A stretch of DNA of 64,000 nt, from the NCBI GenBank assembly GCA_000151295.1, contig GG745356.1:425361-489360 (forward strand), given 5' to 3'. The translations under genes were made by a program, and so were the position numbers. The DNA is from Allomyces macrogynus ATCC 38327 (taxonomy: Eukaryota > Blastocladiomycota > Blastocladiomycetes > Blastocladiales > Blastocladiaceae). Positions 1 to 11,910 of the stretch are shown here, one piece after another (the stretch's first letter is position 1; each line of letters starts with the position of its first letter). The notes below the pieces were generated by a model. That model was not told the DNA's origin. It made no database searches and saw nothing but the letters and a program-made list of their open reading frames with translations.

Positions 1-872
1 CGCGCCAGGTGCGGGTCTGGGAACAGTTTCAGGTACATGTTGGCGTTGGTGATGGCGGGGTTGGTTGAGCTGCGTGGTGGGGGCGAGGCAGTGGAGTCCG
101 TGGGGCGGGAGGGGGAGGTGGAAGGGTCGGCGTCCGAGTGCAAGTTGGAAAAGGACAGCGAGACGCGGTTGTAGTTGGCGCGCGCAAGCATCGAGTGCGT
201 GTCGGGCGGGTGCACGTGCACGGGCGCGTTGGCGGTCGTGCCCTAACGATGCGACGCGTCAATCGCACTCTGTGCCCGACCGAAAATGGAGCACGAACAC
301 GAGCATACATTTGTGCTCAACTTGAGGTTCAGCTCCTTGCATATCTTCTCCACCTGCGGTTTCCCGCACTGCGCGAGAATCCCGCGCAGAAAAACGCCCT
401 TGTCTTGGTCCGACAGCCGCGCAAACGTATTCCAGGCCGCTTGGATCCCGTGCATGACCGTTTCCGGGTCCGCGACCATGCCCGCCGTCGCGCTGTCGCT
501 CGTATCGGACGCGGGTGGTGCGGCCAGGACCGCCACGTGTTTGGCTCTCGCCAAGCTCGTCTCGTCGTCGAGAATGTCGCGCGCGAACCGCAGTTCGAGC
601 GGCTCGAGCTTGGTTGTGCCAGTGGATTTCGACAAGGGGGAAGACTGCAATGCGCGCGGCGGGGACTTGACGTTGGACCGTCGTGAATTCGTGGTCGAGG
701 GCGAAAGGTTGGTGGTGGATTTCGTGGTGGCGGCCGGCGAGGGTGCGGTCGTGAGGCCCTGTGTGAGGTGGCCCTTGCGCAGCATCGAGATCAGCCGCGG
801 GGCCTTGACGTCTTCGGGCGACAGGTCATTGGCGAATAAGTCGACCGACTGGCGCGGGTTAGACTGGTTCAT
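1..872 (-). CDS. Unrecognised protein, 3' part beyond the window
   Basis: The reading starts at the ATG at 872-870, beginning MNQSNPRQSVDLFANDLSPE. Exon 1 covers 872-309. A GTATGC donor and a TTAG acceptor define an intron at 308-243, and exon 2 stays open in the same phase to the left edge, so the C-terminus is missing. The protein is Ser/Thr/Pro-rich with a short ordered patch near residues 145-185 (LSDQDKGVFLRGILAQCGKP). I recognise no family. It is head-to-head with WDR5, with 377 bp between the two start codons, so the two probably share a promoter region. The gene structure is inferred from splice signals and open frames only. Confidence 0.55.
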
Positions 873-1249
873 GGTGGAAAATGCCGTTTGCTCTTGTTCG
901 GGTCGGTCGTGGCCAGTCGCGAGGCCGCTGCGTCGGAAACGCCGCGGCGACAGAGTCGGTTCCGCGCCAGGAATCACTTGCAGTAAGTCGGGAGCGGCGT
1001 GGATCACTTGGTGTTGAGTTATGCAAGAGCTGCGGGAGTAATTTCCGGCTTGACAAATGACAACGATCAGCAGCTGCAAGAACTGCTACCGCGGTCACGT
1101 CAGATTCATGCCTTACGTCTCCACCGCACCCACCGCAGATTACCTCCATTGATCTCGACTTTGCAGCATCGTCCACGACGTTGTCGACAACGAATCGCCT
1201 CAACCACCAGCGGTTCGAGCCCGCAACTACCCGCACTCGCTCGGCCACC

Positions 1250-2457
1250 ATGACACCGATCCATGACCCAATGCTCGTCGATGCCGACGGCGCCAACGCC
1301 GCCTCGACCGCCCTCAACCCGCTCGCCGATGCCACCCCACGCTACAAGATCAGGTATACGCTTAAGGGCCACACCAAGGCCATTTCCGTTGTGAAAGTCT
1401 CGCCCGACGGCCAGTGGATTGCCTCCGGATCGGCGGACAAGGTATGGACAACGATTAGCCGCTCCAACCTGAACCAATGCTTGACCTGACGACGACACGC
1501 CAACAACTAGACGGTCAAGATTTGGTCGGCCATTGACGGACGGTTCGAGCGCACGCTCGTCGGCCACGCACAAGGCTTCAACGACCTCGCCTGGTCCACG
1601 ACGAGCCAGCATTTGGCCACCGCCTCGGACGACGCGCGCGTGCGGCTCTTCACGCTTGACGGCCAATGCCTGCGCGTCCTCGAAGGCCACACGGCGCAAG
1701 TCTTTTGCGTCGCCTTCCACCCACAGGGCCATTTACTCGCCTCGGGCTCGTTTGACGAGACCGTGCGGCTCTGGAACGCGCAGACGGGCGAATGCGTGCG
1801 CATCTTGCCCGCGCATTCGGACCCGGTCTCGACCATCGATTTCTCGCCTGACGGCACGCTCCTGGCCTCGGCGTCGTACGACGGGCTCGTGCGCGTCTGG
1901 GACGTACGGACGGGATTGTGCCTGAAGACGCTGGTCGCGGCGGGGGACGATAACCCGCCCATCGGGTGCGCGCGATTCGCGCCGAATGGCAAGTACTTGG
2001 CTGTGGCGTCGCTCGACTCGACGGTGCGGTTGTGGAACGTGCATAATGCGGCCATTGTGCGCGAGTGGAAGGGGCACAAGAATGAGCGGTTTTGCTTGTT
2101 CTTGGCGTTCCGCGTGCGTGGTCATTCACCGGCGGATGCGCAAAGTATTGGTGTCCTGTGCGGGTCCGAGGACCGCAGGGTCTATTTGTGGGACGTGCAG
2201 TCGGAGCAGATGGTCGCACAAATGCATGGTCATACCGGTACGTTTTCTTTGTTCACTCGTGTCTCTGCATCGCTGCCCATGTCCTGACCGATTTGCTTCC
2301 GCTAGATGCGGTCCTCGCCATCGACTACTCTCCATCACGCGACATGATCGTCTCTGGCGGCCTCGACCACGACAAGACGGTCAAGATCTGGTACCCGGTA
2401 CACGACGCACCGGCGCAAGCTCCACGGCCGCCACCGGCAGCCGACGGGGCCATGTAA
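1250..2457 (+). CDS. WDR5: WDR5/Swd3-like WD40 repeat protein
   Basis: Exons are 1250-1441, 1511-2237 and 2306-2457, giving 356 residues. The start ATG has a good context (GGCCACCATG). A short N-terminal tail is followed by seven WD repeats; recognisable blades include [36 protein letters not shown] and [13 protein letters not shown]. The order and spacing, including the [20 protein letters not shown] blade and a [13 protein letters not shown] stretch, match WDR5 closely. In known systems WDR5/Swd3 is a scaffold of SET1/COMPASS histone H3K4 methyltransferase complexes in the nucleus. Both introns have GT-AG ends and restore the repeat reading. The gene ends 127 bp from the convergent PTEN gene. 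Confidence 0.93.
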
Positions 2458-2584
2458 TCGAGGCGCAAATGTACAGATACTCTTGACTTTCCCCTTGTCG
2501 TTGTCGCTCACACAACAATACCAAAGCGCCAACCATCCATCTATACCAATTTCCCATTACCCGCAACCCGTCCCACTCCCAATC

Positions 2585-5328
2585 TCACACCTCCGACACC
2601 CCCTCCACTCGCCGCCCATTCTCGTCCCGCTCCACCTCGGCCGACGTCCTCCTGACCGTCCCCTCCCAGTCTTCCACCCCCTTCCTTTCCCCAATCACAT
2701 TCCCCACCACCGGTTCCGGCTCCTCAATCGTCGGACACCCCACTCCCACAACTCCACTCTCCAACTCATCCTCCTCATCACTCTCCTCGTCCGCATCCGC
2801 ATCATCCACAAAACTGACCAGCGAATGCTCGCTCGACTGTGCCGACGGATGCGACCGCCGCCGTGGAAACACCACGGGCTGTCCCCCACCGATCGACCCG
2901 GACCGCGACGCGCGGCCGTGCGCCGGTGGCGGCGGGGTCGTTCCGGGACGCGCATGCCCGCGTGGGGAGTGGTGGATCGTCGCGTACGGGTGGTGCGCGA
3001 CGTGGTGGTGCTGGTAGTGATGATGGCTTGACGCGTGAAGCGCGTGGTGCGCGTACGTCGCGACGTGCGGCGTCGATGGCGGGGGTGGTGGAGGGGAGCG
3101 GTCTGGCAATGGCGACAGTGCGCAAGTCTGGTCAGGTAGCGGCGCGGCGGCCCCGTCACAGGTACCGCTAGGTCTCGCCGCGGGCCCATCGTGGTCGTCG
3201 CCATCGATATCCGCGACGATCCCGCTCCCACTTCCATCGATCTCGTTGAGCGTGTTTCTTGACGCGACAATCGTTTCGAGCACTTTCCCTCCCTCCGCCC
3301 GCCCGGGATCCGCATGCGTGGGTCTCGGATTCGTTCCGTCCCACGGCATATCCGCCCCATCCACCCTGGGCGCCGACGTCGGCGACGTGATCCCGCCCCC
3401 TGAACTCCCCGTCACGGGCCCTTCGCCCGACGCCGACCGCGCCAACTTGCCCGTCCTTGACAACGACAGGCCCTTCAACGCTCGCCGCAACGTGCCAATC
3501 GCGCCGGTCGACATGGCCGTGCCCCCACCGCCGCCGGTGCTGACGTCTGGGCTCGGCGGTCCAGACAACCCGAGCGCCAACGACGCGGCCGACGCCGAGG
3601 ATTTCATTTCGGCCGACCACGTTTTGGCAACTCCGCGCGGCGTGGCCGTCGGCGACATGGGCGAAAGCGCCGGCGCCGACACGGCCGCGTCGAGGTGCGC
3701 GTGGTGGGTAACGAGGGGCGCGGGGAACCCGGCCCCCCGGCGCGCCCCACGCGCGGCGACCCCAGCTCCGGACGTCGCAGCCGCGGCTTTCGTCGACGGA
3801 TCCGCCGTTGCGGCCGCCACATTTTCCGCGTCCGGCACCTGCAACCCCAGCACCACGGCAAACTCGCATCCACGATCTTGTGGTGCTTGTCCTTGTGCAC
3901 TTATCAATCTCGCTTTTCCCCAGGACCGTTTCCGGCAACGTCGTGAAGAACGTATTAAACCAGAAATGGAACGGCTTCTCCTTGCCGAACTTCTCGGCAA
4001 GTTCAAACTGCAGGTGCATGCGCACATCGCCCGCGAGTCGGCACGGGTGTGGGAGCGGGACGGCCGCGGTGGTGGGCGGTAACTCGTCGTACGGGTCGAC
4101 CGGATCCAGGAGCACGGGGAGGTTCTTAAATGCGAAGACGCGTTGCCCGTTCGAGTAGGCCGCGACTGTGACTTGCACGCCCGAATGGGTGTCGCCAAGA
4201 GCCGCGGCGGTCGCGGCGCCAGGGGGAGCGCGGAGGGTGAGCCGGGTCAGGTACCGCTCGGTCGGGGTGTAGGTCAGGTGGTTGCGTAAACAGAGGTGCC
4301 AGTAGTTGATGTACCGCTGCTGGCTCGGGATCGTGACGCCCTACGGGAGCAGGAATGTGGTGTGAGATGCACGAGCGAGAGACGCGATGCGCGGCAGAGG
4401 GGTGGAAAGGACGCGCGAGCCAGGGATGAGATGCGCGAGCGAGGGGTGAGATGCGCGAGCGAGGGATGAGAGGCGCAGGTAAAAGATGAGATGCGCGGGC
4501 GAAGGATGAGATGCACGAGCGAAAGGAGAATACACCCGTCGACGGCACAGCGGAAACAAACGTACATGGCCATTATGCGTCCTTGCGCGCCCGTAAAACT
4601 CCATGGCCGTGGTCGGGTCTTTTGAATGGCCCGAGAACAGCAGGTACGCGCAGATCATGACGCCAGTCCTGCCCTTGCCGGCTTTACAGTGCACGGCCGC
4701 GACATTGGCCGCGTCGGCATCGAGCCACGCCTGCACGCTGCGGCAAAACACTTCGATGAGATCGAATGGGGGCGCGTTGTGGTCCTCGAACGGGATGTGC
4801 TCGACTAGGAAGCGATGGAGTGGGGAATCAGGTAAGGAGAGGTCGGCGGGCGCGCTCAGGGGTGAGCGAAACGACGCGTACCTCGGCCATAAAACTTGGC
4901 GGGGTCGTAGCATCGCTCGGAGCACCTTGAGCAACCAGAATGAGCGACGCACGGATAGGAACGGAGACGAGGCGGGCACGTACAGATTGTAGACCTTGTA
5001 GTGGTCCTTGTGCTTGAGGTCCAAAAACCTACCGAAAAAGACAGTAAGTGGCAGTGATCCGGTAGACAAGAGCACCAGGTCGATGAAGACGACGATCCCG
5101 TACTTGACGACCTCTTGCAGCGGATTTCGGTAGAGCCCCTCAACGCTCTCCGACGGGTATCCCATGGCAATGATGCGATCCGTAATGTCTAGCAGCGCCA
5201 GAACAGCGTCAGGTTCTGCTTGCACAAACGATTGAGAGCGGGCACGCACAAGCGAGATCCAAGTCGAACCCGTCGCCGCGAAATCGCCGCTTCTTCTTGG
5301 AGACGGCCGTTCGTATCGGGTTGAGCAT
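2585..5328 (-). CDS. PTEN: PTEN-like phosphatidylinositol 3-phosphatase
   Basis: Six exons are supported: 5328-5250, 5188-5104, 5028-4984, 4925-4882, 4804-4566 and 4340-2585. Spliced, the N-terminus reads like PTEN (FDLDLAYITDRIIAMGYPSE, then KFLDLKHKDHYKVYNL). The phosphatase P-loop HCKAGKGRTG is intact in exon 5, followed by GVTIPSQQRY and a C2 domain (FHFWFNTFFTTLPETVLGKS). PTEN removes the 3-phosphate of PIP3 at membranes. A long Ser/Pro/His-rich acidic tail of about 430 residues follows, unlike the short vertebrate tail. Near 3890-3930 the C2 reading changes frame twice (EIDK, then VHKDKHHKIVDAS, then FAVVLGLQ), as if two bases were lost; this may be assembly error or real damage. It is divergent from Rab28 and convergent with WDR5. 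Confidence 0.88.
4424..4523. repeat. 20-bp minisatellite, five units, in a PTEN intron
   Basis: Five contiguous 20-bp units run from 4424 to 4523 with consensus GGATGAGATGCGCGAGCGAG. The third unit is the most diverged. A related degenerate unit occurs at about 4362-4380. The array fills much of PTEN intron 5 (4341-4565), which is longer than the other introns of this gene. Confidence 0.85.
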
Positions 5329-6038
5329 GGTTACAGCGTGAGTGAACTGTGATGCTGAGGGTGTTGGGTGATTTGGGCGCCGGTTACAACGCCACGAGGT
5401 CAGGCTGCAAGTATTATGGCTGACAATATTGAACCATCGGCAAGGCAAAGCCCTGGTCAGCCATGTTGGTGCAGTGCGGGAAGCTGAAGTCCATGCCGGC
5501 ATGGATCATACGGTACTTTCAGCTCACAGATCAGCGTGCAGCTCGTCGGCCGGGGACGCCGCAACGAATCGGCCGCGATAGGCTGGTCCAAGAGGTTTGG
5601 GCTGGGTTGCCGGTCCTTGACGGTTCCGGGCCGGGGCCTGGTCGGGTTCCCGTTCAGCAAGGTCGCGATTGCACCGAGTCGCGATCCAAGGCGCGCAATG
5701 ATAGGTCGTACTCTGTCATGGTCACTTCGGCCGCCGGCGAAACGCAAAGTCGACGTACTAACTAGCGTCACGTGACCGCGTATACCATCGTTTGCTCCTC
5801 AAGGCTCAAGCTGCTGTCAGCTCGGGCCGCAACGTCGACGTCGCCGGCGATCCCTCTGCTGCGGCACCACGAGCCGTGCATCACACCTGCTGCAACGCTG
5901 TTCACACTCTCCACCTGTCGCCATTCGACCTGCGCGCCCTTGGACCCGCCAACACCAATCCGCTCGACCTGCATCCGTAACCTCAACCTGACGGGATTTG
6001 CACCAAGACCCAGCGCCCGGCCACTCGTACCGCGTGCC
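5329..6038. promoter_or_regulatory. Shared upstream region of PTEN and Rab28
   Basis: This 710-bp interval separates the divergent start codons of PTEN and the Rab28-like gene. Both strands carry short open frames of ordinary GC-rich type, but none has recognisable homology or convincing splice structure. I read it as a bidirectional promoter plus 5' leaders; an unrecognised small gene around 5450-5770 on the minus strand cannot be excluded. Confidence 0.4.
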
Positions 6039-6991
6039 ATGTCGGTCCCGTACAAGACGCGCGAACAATGGGCGCGCACCGTCAAGCTCGTCCTCCTCGG
6101 GGACGCCGCGACGGGCAAAACGTCCCTCGTCAACCGTTTCTGCTCGGACCGGTTCACGATCCACTACACGCCGACCCCCGGGCTCGAAGTCGTCGAGAAA
6201 GTCGTCAAGCTACCGGGCAACATCCCGTGCCTGATCCAGATCTGGGACGTGGCTGGGACCATGCTGACCTCGCGCGGACTCGCGTCGGCACTGCACGACG
6301 CGGATGCCGTATTGCTCGTGTACGACGTGACGATCCCGAGCACGTTCAAGGCCGTGAGGCAGTGGCTGACCATGGTCGAGGCGATTTGTGGGGACGCGAG
6401 CGTCCAGGGGCTCGGGATGGCGGGGAGGGCGCGGCCCGGGGCAGCGGACGCGCTCGTGCACCATCATTTTCATCATCGAAATGGGAATGCGGGTGGGGTT
6501 GCGGGGGCGGGGGTCACGGCGGTCGGTGCGACGCTCGTGGGGGGCGCCGTGGGTGTAGGTGTGGGCGGGGTCGGGAATTCGGGGAATAACGGGAACAAGA
6601 GCGTCGGTGCCAGGACACGAGTGCCGCTCGTGTGCCTTGTCGGGACCAAGAGTACAATCTTGCTCCCTCTCGCACACATCCTCTCCACCATCGCTGACTT
6701 CCGTTTCCGCGCTTCGTAGCCGACGCGACGAACCTGCGCATGGTCACGCCACAACAGCACCTGCTCCTCGTCGACGAATTCGACCTGCTCTCCTACTTCA
6801 CGTCGGCTCGCGTCGCCGAGACCGTCTACACCATGTTTCTCGAAATCGCCGGCCGACTATTGGGTGTCGCGCGTGACGAGGTGCAGGTCAAGACGATTGC
6901 GCGACGGCTCTCGGCCGCATCGCTCGTGCAGTTGTCTGGCATGGGCAAGCGTAAGCGCAACCAGATGGTGCGACAGTGCGTGATCCAGTAA
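6039..6991 (+). CDS. RAB28: Rab28-like small GTPase with CaaX tail
   Basis: Exons are 6039-6651 and 6720-6991, giving 294 residues. The G1 loop GDAATGKT is intact. The switch region reads LPGNIPCLIQIWDVAG, matching the Rab28-specific LPGN...QIWD pattern, and splicing creates the G4 motif GTKTD. The C-terminus LLGVARDEVQ also follows Rab28, and the protein ends CVIQ, a CaaX box of the Rab28 type, so prenylation is expected. Rab28 works with the BBSome and intraflagellar transport at cilia, which fits a zoosporic fungus. Unusual: about 65 Gly/Ala/His-rich residues are inserted between the switch region and G4. The last position of WDVAGT replaces the usual Gln of DTAGQ-type motifs. Confidence 0.82.
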
Positions 6992-7148
6992 GGAGGGAAC
7001 TTAGACTGGGAGGGAGGGACTGGAGGACAATGGCATACATGATCCTTTTGCGCACACCAATCAGCGTCGAAGCAGATGGTCAAGAAAATCTACCCGAAAA
7101 GGCTTTTCACTGTTTGGTCTCACCTTCACACGCCCACTCTCCAACGAC

Positions 7149-8941
7149 TCACCGCCCGCGATTGCTCTTGCCCTTCGTCTTCGATGCTCCTACTGGTGCC
7201 GCATTCGGCTTGGCATCCACGACGGGGGCAAACCACACCGAATACACGACATTCCGTGCCTCCTGCACCTTCCACCACCGGCCATCCTTGTGCTCCTGGC
7301 CCGTCGCCGCGTACACGGTAATCCCATGATCGGCCAAGTCCGAGACATGTCGCGGCCGTTCGCCTGCCGCGTCATCGAGCGCCGTGCACGGCGGCGGGTA
7401 CTCGACGGGCTCGACGACCGACAAGCCATTGACGCACCCGGGCACGTGCACCGACGAGACGAGTGAGAAGGTCATACTGCCCTTATCGATCCGCCAGCAC
7501 TTGACCTCACCGTTCCACGACGCCGAGAAGAAGAGATCGGAGAACTTGATCCCGGCGAGCGCCGTGACCCAGTACGGTTTACTCGGCAATTTCCCCTCGT
7601 CGTCGGCCGAAGTCCGCGGCAACGTCCCGTGCGCCAACTTGACAGAATGCATGGCCTTTTTCTTGTTGGTGCTCCACAGCGACAACGTCCCGTTATCGTC
7701 GCCCGAGACAAACAGGTCGTCGGTGACCAGGTAGACACAATCGAGCGACCCGTGCGTCGTGTTGGACCCGCGAAACACGAGCTGCGCCTCGTCGACGATC
7801 TTCCACAACCGCATCGTCATGTCGCGCCCGCCGGCCGTCACACACCGTTCCTTGGAGAGTGCGTCGATGGCCGTAATCGCCTCCTGGTGGCCAAACAGCG
7901 TCTCGACGTACGTCATTTCGTCCAAGTTCCACGTCTTGACCGTGCGGTCGCGCGAGGACGAGTACAAGTCGCACGCCGAGCCGCGCCGAAACACGAGCCC
8001 GGTGACGGCGTCGCGGTGCGACGTGAATGCGCGCACGTGCCGTAGGTCGTCGACGGTCCAAATATTGATGCGGCCGTCGTTGCCGCCGGTCGCAACGTAC
8101 TTGGGCGACACGGCGAGACAGTTGATTTCGCGCGTGTGCCCGACGACCGAGGCAGGCGCCTTCTTTTGCAACCCCAAGACGACTTTCTCCTTGGCCATGG
8201 TCGCGGCGTTCCACTTGATCAGCGTACCGTCCTTGCCGCCCGTGAAGATGAACCGGCGGTCGGGCGTGGCCGCGACACAGGTCAAAGCGAGCTGGTGGCC
8301 GCGCGGGAATTTGGTCGTCGTAGATGGCGGGAGCGCCGTGTATTGCCGCGCAAGGTGTCGCCAGAGCCGGCCTTTGGCTTCGAGCTAGATGAGATTCCAC
8401 GCCGCGCGGGGGGGGAGGATCAGTGTACTGCAAGTCTGGGAAATTGACGCGCGCGAAGGGGACAGGGATCGCGTACCGCGCTGTCGCGCAACTGCCCGGA
8501 AATCAGTTCCTCGGCGTCGTCACTGTCGTCCATGTCCATGTCCATGTACTCGGCGCGGCGTGCTACATTCACCCCCCGAATCACATCAGTCTCGATCCTA
8601 CACGATCAAAACGAAGTGCCGTGCGGCTTACCTGCATCGCTCTTGACCTGATCAATATATGCCTTGGCCAGACGCAACCGCTTCTCCGCGGCCGTCTCGT
8701 CACGGTCGTCGTCGCTTCCCACATCGTTTTCGTCGTCCGACACGAGATTGCGGTCAATATCGTCGCCGCTGCCAACGGTATCATTGTCGGACGCGAGTTC
8801 CTCGTCGCGTTTCGCCTTTTTGCTGGGCTTGCCCCCGGACTTGGCGGGCGCGGCTCTCGCGGGCCGCTTGCGCGCGGTCTTGGCCTTGCCACCGAAGGCC
8901 GGGCCGCCGCCGTCAGACAGGAAGAACGAGTCCTTGGCCAT
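7149..8941 (-). CDS. RRP9: U3 snoRNP protein RRP9 (U3-55K)
   Basis: Exons are 8941-8632, 8562-8477 and 8384-7149, giving 543 residues. A basic then acidic N-terminal region (KAKTARKRPARAAPAKSGGK, then DNDTVGSGDDIDR) precedes the heptad start EKRLRLAKAYIDQVK. The WD40 propeller follows, with GHTREINCLAVSPKYVATGG, DRTVKTWNLDEMTYVETLFG and ERCVTAGGRDMTMRLWKI, which are characteristic of RRP9. RRP9 binds the U3 snoRNA box B/C motif in the nucleolus and is needed for early 18S rRNA processing. Exon 2 encodes a short MDMDMDDSDD repeat. The gene ends 157 bp from the convergent Rab28 gene and is head-to-head with ETF-QO. Confidence 0.92.
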
Positions 8942-9578
8942 TGGTTGGATGCGGGATCGGCGGGCTGGACTTCGCGTTGGGTGCGAGTTGAACGGTTGAC
9001 GAGTGCTGCGGGAGCGGGCTGGTATGACGTGGTGCGGGAAGTTGTGCGGCGGTGCGCCCGTGCTGCTGCTGTGCTCACGGTGGGCCGGGTGTAGCCAGGT
9101 TGGAGCGATCAGACGGGAAAGGTGGTTGTTTGGGCAGGTCACGCGTTGCCGCATGACGCGTTGACACAAATCAAGCCACGCAAAAATGAAAAGGGAATGA
9201 CGGCCCGACAGACCCGACCTTTCCCGACGAGTGATGTGGTTAGGGCAAAATGCCTATTTAACAGTGCCACGCCACGTGATAAGAGTAATTTCACAGCCGC
9301 GCGTGTTGGCCGGCAAGCGATCACGCCTGCTCGCGGTTCGCTCCACTTTGCATCGGCTCTTCTCTGCCAACCACCACCAGCTGGCCAACCACCACCCAAC
9401 TCTCTCTCTCCTGCGAGCCCGCGACGTGGACCGACAACCATCAACCACAACTTCATCTGCCCGGGTCGCTGCCAGCACCAGCAACGACCACGCCTGCTCC
9501 TTCCGTCCAGCCAGCAACAGCGCCGCTCCGCTCGCTCACAACGCTCACAAGAACCGACCCAATCCCGCCCAACCAACC

Positions 9579-11500
9579 ATGCTCTCGGCCCTGCGCAGCA
9601 CCCTGCCGCGCACCGGTGCCGTCACGCGCATCGCCGTCTGTTTTGCGCCTCGCGCCGCGGCCTTTCATGCGGGCCGCCCACTCGCGCGCGCGTCGGCCGT
9701 CGACGAAGTCGAGCGTTTCGTCGACAACACCGACGTTCTAATTGTCGGTGCCGGTCCCGCCGGTCTCTCGGCCGCGATCCGGTTCAAGCAGCTCGCGAAT
9801 GACGCGGGCAAGGACTTGCGCGTCATGGTTATTGAGAAGGGTGCTGAAGTCGGTGCGTATCTCACCTGCACTGCGCCGTCGGTCGTGTCCGGAACGATGG
9901 AGACTGACCGGTCTGCACCGAACTAGGCGCACACATGCTCTCCGGCAACGTCCTCGAGCCGCGCGCGCTCAACGAGCTGATCCCGGACTGGAAGGCCAAG
10001 GGCGCGCCGCTCAACACGCCCGTGTCGCGCGACAAGATGTCCTTCCTGACCAAGACCTCGGCGATCCCGATCCCGCACCCGCCGCACATGCACAACCACG
10101 GCAACTACATCATCTCGCTCAACCAGTTTGTCCGGTGGCTCGGCGAACAGGCCGAGGAACTCGGCGTCGAAGTCTACCCGGGCTTTGCCGGCGCCAAGCC
10201 GCTCCTCTCGGCCGACGGGCAGCACGTCGTGGGCGTGCAGGTCGGCGACGTCGGGATTGGCAAGGACGGTAACCCGACCGATAACTACGAACCGGGCATG
10301 CAGATTCGTGCGCCCGTGACGATTTTCGCCGAGGGCTGCCACGGGTCGTTGACGAAGCAAATGATTCGCCACTTCAAGCTCCGTGACGAAGGTAAATTCC
10401 AGACGTACGGGATCGGGCTCAAGGAAGTGTGGGAAGTGCCCAAGGAAAACCACGAAATGGGGCTCGTCGCGCACTCGATTGGCTGGCCGACCGACTTCAA
10501 GACCTACCAGGGTTCGTTCCTCTACCACTGGACCGACGCGCCCGAGAACGGCCGGTACCTCGTCTCGCTCGGCATGGTCGTCGGGCTCGACTACTGGAAC
10601 GTGAACTTGCGGCCTTACATGGAGTTCCAGCGGTGGAAGCACCACCCGACGATCGCCAAGGTCCTGCAGGGCGGTACCTGCATTTCTTACGGCGCGCGCG
10701 CGCTCAACGAAGGTGGTCTGCAGTCGCTGCCGCGGCTCGCGTTCCCGGGTGGTGCCCTCGTCGGCTGCGCCGCCGGGTTCATGAACGTGCCCAAGATCAA
10801 GGGCACGCACACGGCCATGAAGTCCGGCATGCTCGCGGCCGAGGCCGCTTTCGCCCAGTTGCAGGACAAGGAGTCGGTCGCGGCCGAGGAAGAGCCCGTC
10901 GTCGAGCCTTTGCACCTACAGTCGTACCAGACGGCGTTTGAGAAGTCGTGGATCTACGACGAACTGTACCAGGTGCGCAACGTGCGCCCGTCGTTCCACA
11001 ACCCGCTCGGTCTCTACGGCGGGATCATGTGGTCTGGGCTCGACACGCTCTTCCTCAAGGGTCGCGTGCCCTTTACCTTCTCTCACGGCGCGCCGGACCA
11101 CACGACTTTGCTGCCCAAGTCCGAGTGCCCGCCGATCGATTACCCGAAACCGGACGGCGTGATCTCGTTCGACTTGCTCGAGAACGTTGCGCGCACGGGC
11201 ACCAACCACAACCATAACCAGCCCGCGCACTTGCGCCCGCGCGACCTGGAGGTGCAGGTCAAGCAGAACCTGCCCAAGTACGACGGGCCCGAGGCCAAGT
11301 TCTGCCCCGCGGGCGTCTACGAGTACGTCGAGACCGAGCAGCCTTATACGCTGTCGGACGGCACGCAGGCGAACAAGAAGTTTGTGATCAATGCGCAAAA
11401 CTGCATTCACTGCAAGACATGCGATATCAAGGACCCAGCGCAGAACATTGATTGGACGACGCCCGAAGGGTCGGGTGGTCCCAACTACGTCTTGACGTAA
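9579..11500 (+). CDS. ETFDH: Electron transfer flavoprotein-ubiquinone oxidoreductase
   Basis: Exons are 9579-9852 and 9927-11500, giving 615 residues, the usual family length. The first 35 residues are Arg/Ala-rich without acids and look like a mitochondrial presequence ([20 protein letters not shown]). The FAD-binding motif [16 protein letters not shown] follows. The C-terminus has the 4Fe-4S cysteines ([10 protein letters not shown], then [13 protein letters not shown]), so all cofactor sites are present. The enzyme sits on the matrix face of the inner mitochondrial membrane and passes electrons from ETF to ubiquinone during fatty acid and amino acid oxidation. It is 637 bp from the divergent RRP9 start. 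Confidence 0.96.
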
Positions 11501-11910
11501 GTTGGCCATTGGCCGGTTGCGTGTCGTGTCGTGTCGTTTCTTAGCGTACCCCTCTCTTTTTCATTTGGCTCGTTCTTCGTTTCGCTTCTGTATATTCTTG
11601 GACACGCGAATAGGACGTGTCGTCGGCTTGATGCCGTAGTTTTCAATGACCACCGCTGTCTTTTTCTCATTCGTCATCATCAGATTGTACGAGAGCAGCA
11701 ACGAAATCACAAAACCAGCGATTCACCTAAGTGTATCCACAGTTCCCATCGCAGTTCTCCCCATCCCATCCCCATTTTAGTCGCTTCCTTCTCTTGCGCC
11801 GGATCCAAGGGCTTGAACGTGTTCACGTCGACGCCGTGCTTGGCCATGATCGAGCCGACACCGAGAAACGAGTCCACAATCAGTAGTGAGCCGCCACCGA
11901 GCAAGGGCCA
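11501..11910. other. Spacer downstream of ETFDH with a small hydrophobic open frame
   Basis: On the minus strand 11904-11707 encodes about 65 residues with a hydrophobic segment (LLGGGSLLIVDSFLGVGS). It lies in the same frame as the upstream FAM161-like reading and is separated from it only by a TGA at 11913-11911. It may be read-through-like 3' sequence, a decayed exon, or chance. A pentanucleotide repeat GTGTC occurs near 11521-11537. Nothing else is recognised. Confidence 0.3.

Noticed and set aside
4351..4540. CRISPR-like array in the PTEN intron
   Set aside because: Units are contiguous 20-bp tandem copies without spacers, in a eukaryotic intron; it is a minisatellite.
5457..5771. Possible small gene upstream of PTEN on the minus strand
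   Set aside because: It needs unsupported splices and has no motif. It fits better as promoter and leader sequence.
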